NCBI GenBank assembly: GCA_013350335.1
Contig: CM023538.1
Coordinates: 50,977,195 to 51,041,194, forward strand
Direction: 5' to 3'
Length of the DNA stretch: 64,000 nucleotides
From: Chimonanthus salicifolius
Taxonomy: Eukaryota; Streptophyta; Magnoliopsida; Laurales; Calycanthaceae
Part shown: positions 61,001 to 64,000 of the stretch, piece after piece
Layout: every line of letters begins with the position of its first letter
Numbering within the stretch: position 1 is the stretch's first letter
The notes under the pieces: generated by a model
Told to the model about the DNA's origin: nothing
What the model saw: only the letters and a program-made list of their open reading frames with translations
Database searches by the model: none
Position numbers and translations under genes: made by a program

Positions 61001-63088
61001 CCCAACCTTGACCTACGTCCAAAGGAGAGTGTAGATTTCATTATAGATAAAAAGAATACATAGATACAAGATTTGATCCCAAGATCTCTTTTGGTATCTT
61101 CCCTCTCTCTATCTCCCTCACTACACCTCTGCTGCAAGAGGCCCCTTGTGGCCTCAGAAGGCACTCGGCCAAATGGCAGGGTTTCCATGAAACCCACGTC
61201 CTTAATATATAGCAGTATTACAGTGTCCTATGTTTAGCAGTTTCCTAATGTAATTAGGAGTCCCATGTAACTAGACTCCTAATTTCAGTGGAATTGAGCC
61301 ACAAGTTCCAACACTAAGAGGTTTAGACACCTTAGTTTAAAGAAAAGAAAAAAAAAGACATAAGTTTGTGGCCAACTGGTGATAACAATTACAAAAACAC
61401 TATATTATTTACTCAACCCACTAACTAACAATCCATTACACTTTTGATCATCATATTTTAAATCTGGATCCAAGTTGTCAAGCTCATTAAACAATAACTT
61501 GTCTTTTTGAAAATAAATGGATATGAATAGAGTACTTTGTTTGAGATCTTCAATCTCATTCTCCAACAATTGAAGCGGTGACTCGTTAGATATAGATTAA
61601 ATCTTTACTAGGTAATCCCAAGCTCCTATGGTTTCTCAATATCTTGAATATGGAGATAATTCTCCTTAGTAATCGTAGATTGAAGAATATACATGGATGA
61701 TTTTCCTGCACTTGAGTTATCACTCTCTTTTTGTATTTGTAACCTTTCCTTGCATTGATTTCTGGTCCATTCACAATCTCTCACTAATGTTAACCATTGT
61801 CACTAATATCGGGATGTTAATGGCGATCGGTAATATTAAAATATTTTCAAATTCTCAAATAATTGAAAATTTTCGTGGAAGTTATAATATTTAAAAAATA
61901 ATAAAAATAATGAAAATATAAAAATAGAAATATTAATAAAATAAAATATTAAGAATTTATCAGTAATTTATTAAGAATTTATCGAGATATTGTCATGATT
62001 TTATCATTTATTGCGATTTTATCGAGAATTTACCAATCAAACAAGATTTAATGCATGATTCCAATAAGCATAATTAGTGGAATTTAATTTTTCAAAAAGA
62101 AGGAAAGTATTCAATGTAGAATCAATCACCACAAAGATGCACTAAAAAATATGTTTAAGAAAATAAGAATTTTCTACTTATGAAGACTGAGGTCAAGTGA
62201 TCCGAAAATTGCCCCAACATGTTCCCTTGAGAAAATAAATCTCAAATCAAATAAAAAAGGAAACTCTTATATTCCAAGATATCGTAACTCAATTTGAGGT
62301 TCAATGAATTGGAATTGTTAGATTTGAAAGATATTTCAAAGATGACGTTTCTTTATAAAACAATCAGATCCATTGAATTTGAAAAGTTATGATATTCAAA
62401 GGGCTAAAGATCAACAATTAAAATGAGCCAGTTTTGAATAGATTTTTAATTCACTGGTAAAATCATCTTTAAATAGAATAAAATTAGGTACATATAAAAT
62501 TCATAGAAAGTAGATTAGTGTTCCGATGTGCTTATATTAGAGTGCTCATATGGATTTTGGAATTGTCTCAAAATAGTTGTCTCATTTGTATTAGAATAGT
62601 ATAAAGTGTGTTAAAATGAATGAGAATCACCTCTCAGCTGCATGGTGGTTTAAAGTCAAATTCAAGTTTTTTAAAAAATACAAATGTTTAAAATGAAACA
62701 ACTAAAATAGGACGGATAGAGCATATCAAAAAATATGTATCCACATGATAAAATTTGGATTTATCATTACCTACAGATGTTCCCTCATCTTCATCCACAT
62801 TGAATGTGTTTAAATTGAAAAACTTAAATAGATTATATATTTTTTATTTAATTTTTTTACTAACAATCTTTAAATATAAATTATACTTATTCTTCTTACA
62901 TTTTTCTTGTTTTTTTTGTTATTGAATGTAACATGAAACAGAGTTTGGGAGAGCAGGAGAGCAAGGAAGAACCAAAGAGAGATCTAAGGAGTAGAGGGCT
63001 CTGTCTTGTGCCTTTATCTTGCACATCATATGTTACTAACGACAATGGAAGTGTTTGGTCACCACCTAATTATAGAGGAGGAACTTAG
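49049..63088 (+). CDS. bHLH110: bHLH transcription factor, bHLH110-like (seven exons)
   Basis: Exons: 49049-49173, 49786-50452, 51815-51934, 52053-52118, 55587-55652, 56884-56940 and 62942-63088. All introns are GT-AG, and the joined frame is open for 415 codons plus TAG. The start [20 protein letters not shown] resembles bHLH110 as I recall it. Residues 1-264 are a Ser/Asn-rich, low-complexity region. Lys/Arg at 291-294 and 306-313 form a reduced basic region that lacks the usual His/Glu/Arg E-box contacts. Helix 1 ([10 protein letters not shown]) ends exon 4, the loop PFGKTD spans the exon 4/5 junction, and helix 2 ([17 protein letters not shown]) is exon 5. VPYMK follows, and [11 protein letters not shown] (381-391) is the conserved tail of the bHLH110/112/123 group. 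These are nuclear dimerising regulators; relatives such as Arabidopsis bHLH112 act in stress and development. No frame defect is visible. The introns total about 12.8 kb, mostly repeats. Confidence 0.92.
50453..51814 (+). other. bHLH intron 2 with microsatellites
   Basis: (ATT)n at about 50468-50495 just after the donor, (AAT)n at 51190-51235, and a hAT MITE. SINE-like text lies at 50660-50850. ORFs that read through the donor are not separate genes. Confidence 0.7.
51379..51582. mobile_element. hAT-type MITE in bHLH intron 2
   Basis: Perfect 8-bp duplication TTTCTTTA (51371-51378 and 51583-51590). Ends GGGGTAGTCATTTAGACATC and GGATATCTAAATGGCCACCC are inverted. 204 bp, non-coding. Confidence 0.85.
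53207..55084 (+). mobile_element. Non-autonomous copia remnant
   Basis: A truncated 5' LTR (53207-about 53391) repeats the end of the 3' LTR (about 54931-55084, ending CCTAACA): both hold GTCTCTCATAGTGAAAAACA. A decayed PBS (TGATATTAAGAG, about 53398) and a purine tract (CCAAGGTGAAAA, about 53653) bracket only about 270 bp of non-coding interior. The 3' LTR starts near 53668 (GTAGGTGTGGCTCG) and holds a hAT MITE. Confidence 0.62.
54430..54741. mobile_element. hAT element (CAGGGCCGGC type), non-autonomous
   Basis: Perfect 8-bp target duplication ACGACACC (54422-54429 and 54742-54749). Left end CATGGCCGGCTA; right end TAGTCGGCCCTG, the inverted hAT terminus. 312 bp, no transposase. Confidence 0.88.
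55368..55514 (+). repeat. tRNA-derived SINE (family B)
   Basis: A-box-like TAGCTCAATTGG, B-box-like GGATTCGACTC, tail ATGTTATAAAAAAAAA. Same family as 15450-15612. It lies 72 bp upstream of bHLH exon 5. Confidence 0.68.
57255..57432 (+). repeat. tRNA-derived SINE (family A)
   Basis: GTTAGAGCGGTGGTCAAAAAC, AAGTACGATTCTCACTTC, GGACCACTCTCCATAGAG, GTAGAGAGACTTGTACATG and GATATGGACATCTTGG with a short A-run. Confidence 0.68.
57445..57712. repeat. ATCG-rich MITE-like repeat
   Basis: It begins ACCAGGGGTAAAACTATCGAG and holds GATATCGGCCGATCTC and CCGATATCGGTCGAGATATC. Inverted relative to 46228-46512. Confidence 0.5.
58683..61313 (-). mobile_element. Non-autonomous LTR retrotransposon in bHLH intron 6
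   Basis: LTRs at 58683-59121 and 60913-61313 (TGTTAGGGAATAG...TTCCAACA) are nearly identical apart from a small indel. The target duplication CTAAG is perfect (58678-58682 and 61314-61318). The PBS complement GCTCTGATACCA at 60900-60911 and the polypurine complement ATCTCCACCTTGG at 59122 show that it runs antisense to the gene. The 1.79-kb interior has no gag or pol, is GC-rich and is studded with AGATCT. The size lies between typical TRIM and LARD elements. LTR similarity suggests a fairly recent insertion. Confidence 0.9.
60041..60679. repeat. AGATCT word array
   Basis: Eleven exact AGATCT sites: 60041, 60095, 60196, 60276, 60314, 60374, 60399, 60540, 60547, 60660 and 60674, with several near-misses (AAATCT, GATCTG) between them. 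Confidence 0.92.
62545..62725. mobile_element. Stowaway-like MITE relic
   Basis: The right end ATGAAACAACTAAAATAGGA followed by CGGATAGAGCATA is the inverted Stowaway terminus. The left end (GTCTCAAAATAGTTGTCTCA) is decayed. Confidence 0.45.
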
Positions 63089-63854
63089 TATGTACTTAGT
63101 GATAAACCAAACTTAGGGGGTTAAATGTGTTTTAATTTTAATGATCTTAGCATTAGGTTAGTGATGGGTGCTGAAAGTGCAAGCCTGCAGAAATGAAATA
63201 TTGTCTTAGTGGAACAAATTTGGTCATTTTTTGAGAAAAAAAAAAGAATTTCTAAAATGGACCAAGTTTGGTCCACTAATCATCTACCATTTTTATGTTA
63301 ATTGGATCTTCCATAGATATTATTATGTTCATTTCATGAAAGATATGTATTTTATTTTCTAGCCTCTTCTTTTTTTCTTTTCTTTAAAAACTTGAGACTT
63401 GAGTTTACCTAAGGACTCTTATTAAGCGGAAGGTATTGTTGTCTTGTCAAGAATATTTGACACAATTGATACATGTGATAGATTGACAACTGGCTTATAG
63501 AAAATTTTGTGAAATCCTACTCTAGATTAATAGAATAAATAATTTTGATGATGTGATGCTGATTTGATACTATAAAAACTTGAAATGAGTCAGAGCATAT
63601 TAGGTCAGGCATGGACTTAAGACATAGATCCAAATCTAACTTGGACCTTTTCTATTTAATTGTTGTACATTTAGGAGTCATAATGTATAAATAAAAATAG
63701 TAAATAGATAAGGATATTGGTGGTGTTTATAATAGGGACTCTAGACTTATCTTCTTTTCACTTGTCATCTTGTAAATAGTGAAAAGGTACATCGATATCT
63801 TTTATTATAAAAAAAACCATCGAGTCTCTATTAATTCTTGTAAAAATAGTATAA
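63089..63854 (+). other. bHLH 3' flank
   Basis: AT-rich sequence after the TAG; the 3' UTR is presumably in the first few hundred bases. No certain poly-A signal can be chosen and no other gene is seen. Confidence 0.5.
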
Positions 63855-64000
63855 TTATACTTTTTTTTGGATAATATGAGCATTTCTATCTCCCATTAGA
63901 GGTAAGACTAGTTCCATGGATATATGAAAGTATATGCAAACCTCGTGTGTCAAGTAAGTCCACGAGAAATAGAATTCAAAACCTCTAGTTGGCAGGCTAC
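63855..64000 (-). repeat. SINE-like fragment
   Basis: It begins with a T-run and GGATAATATGAGCATTTCTA, then TATGCAAACCTCGTGTGTCAA, wording shared with minus-strand SINE copies. Cut by the window end. Confidence 0.45.

Larger units (their letters stand above)
58470..61355 (+). repeat. SINE split by an LTR element
   Basis: The head (GGTCTTGGCGGTTAAGAAC, TTGAGTCCAAGTCACTC) lies before 58682. The tail (AGGTTTAGACACCTTAG plus A-run) resumes at 61319. CTAAG is duplicated at the split. Related to family A but a different subfamily. Confidence 0.62.
56941..62941 (+). other. bHLH intron 6 (6.0 kb)
   Basis: Holds two SINEs, an ATCG-rich MITE-like repeat, a 2.6-kb antisense LTR element and a Stowaway-like relic. 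The donor GTAAGTAAT and acceptor AACAG are canonical, and exons 6 and 7 join in phase 0. Confidence 0.72.

Overview
This is nuclear DNA of a flowering plant: AT-rich, gene-poor and packed with LTR retrotransposons, SINEs and small DNA transposons. A non-grass angiosperm with long introns fits best; the species cannot be named from the sequence. Only two protein-coding loci are convincing. (1) 3176-6688 (+) carries the last two exons of a neprosin-domain protein; its 5' exons are not in the window. (2) 49049-63088 (+) is a complete seven-exon bHLH transcription factor, closest to bHLH110, with a 415-residue product spread over 14 kb by repeat-filled introns. Layout: 1-2800 holds a SINE split by a small MITE and a 2.2-kb Mutator-like foldback element with a near-perfect 9-bp target duplication. 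2.8-6.7 kb is the neprosin 3' end. 6.7-16.9 kb has no gene, only scattered SINE and possible LINE fragments. 16.9-39.0 kb is a nested retrotransposon stack: a minus-strand Ty3/gypsy (Tekay/Del-like) relic with its gag split by a 3.76-kb solo LTR; a copia-type LTR split by another Ty3 solo LTR; a minus-strand copia gag relic whose long 5' LTR is interrupted by a Ty3 LTR carrying an abnormally long tRNA-Asp copy and by a copia element with target duplication TTTTC. 39-49 kb is intergenic, with MITEs and SINEs leading into the bHLH 5' region. The bHLH introns contain hAT and Stowaway-type MITEs, SINEs, a copia remnant and a 2.6-kb non-autonomous LTR element. The most unusual signals are the 50-nt tRNA-Asp copy at a retrotransposon primer-binding site (33751-33800), the roughly 400-bp direct duplication flanking that LTR, a family of 12-bp-stem hairpins with partly compensating flanks in the solo LTR at 19876-23637, 11 AGATCT sites in 639 bp of the intron-6 element, and the double-foldback architecture of the Mutator-like element. 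All calls come from reading the sequence; no database search was run.
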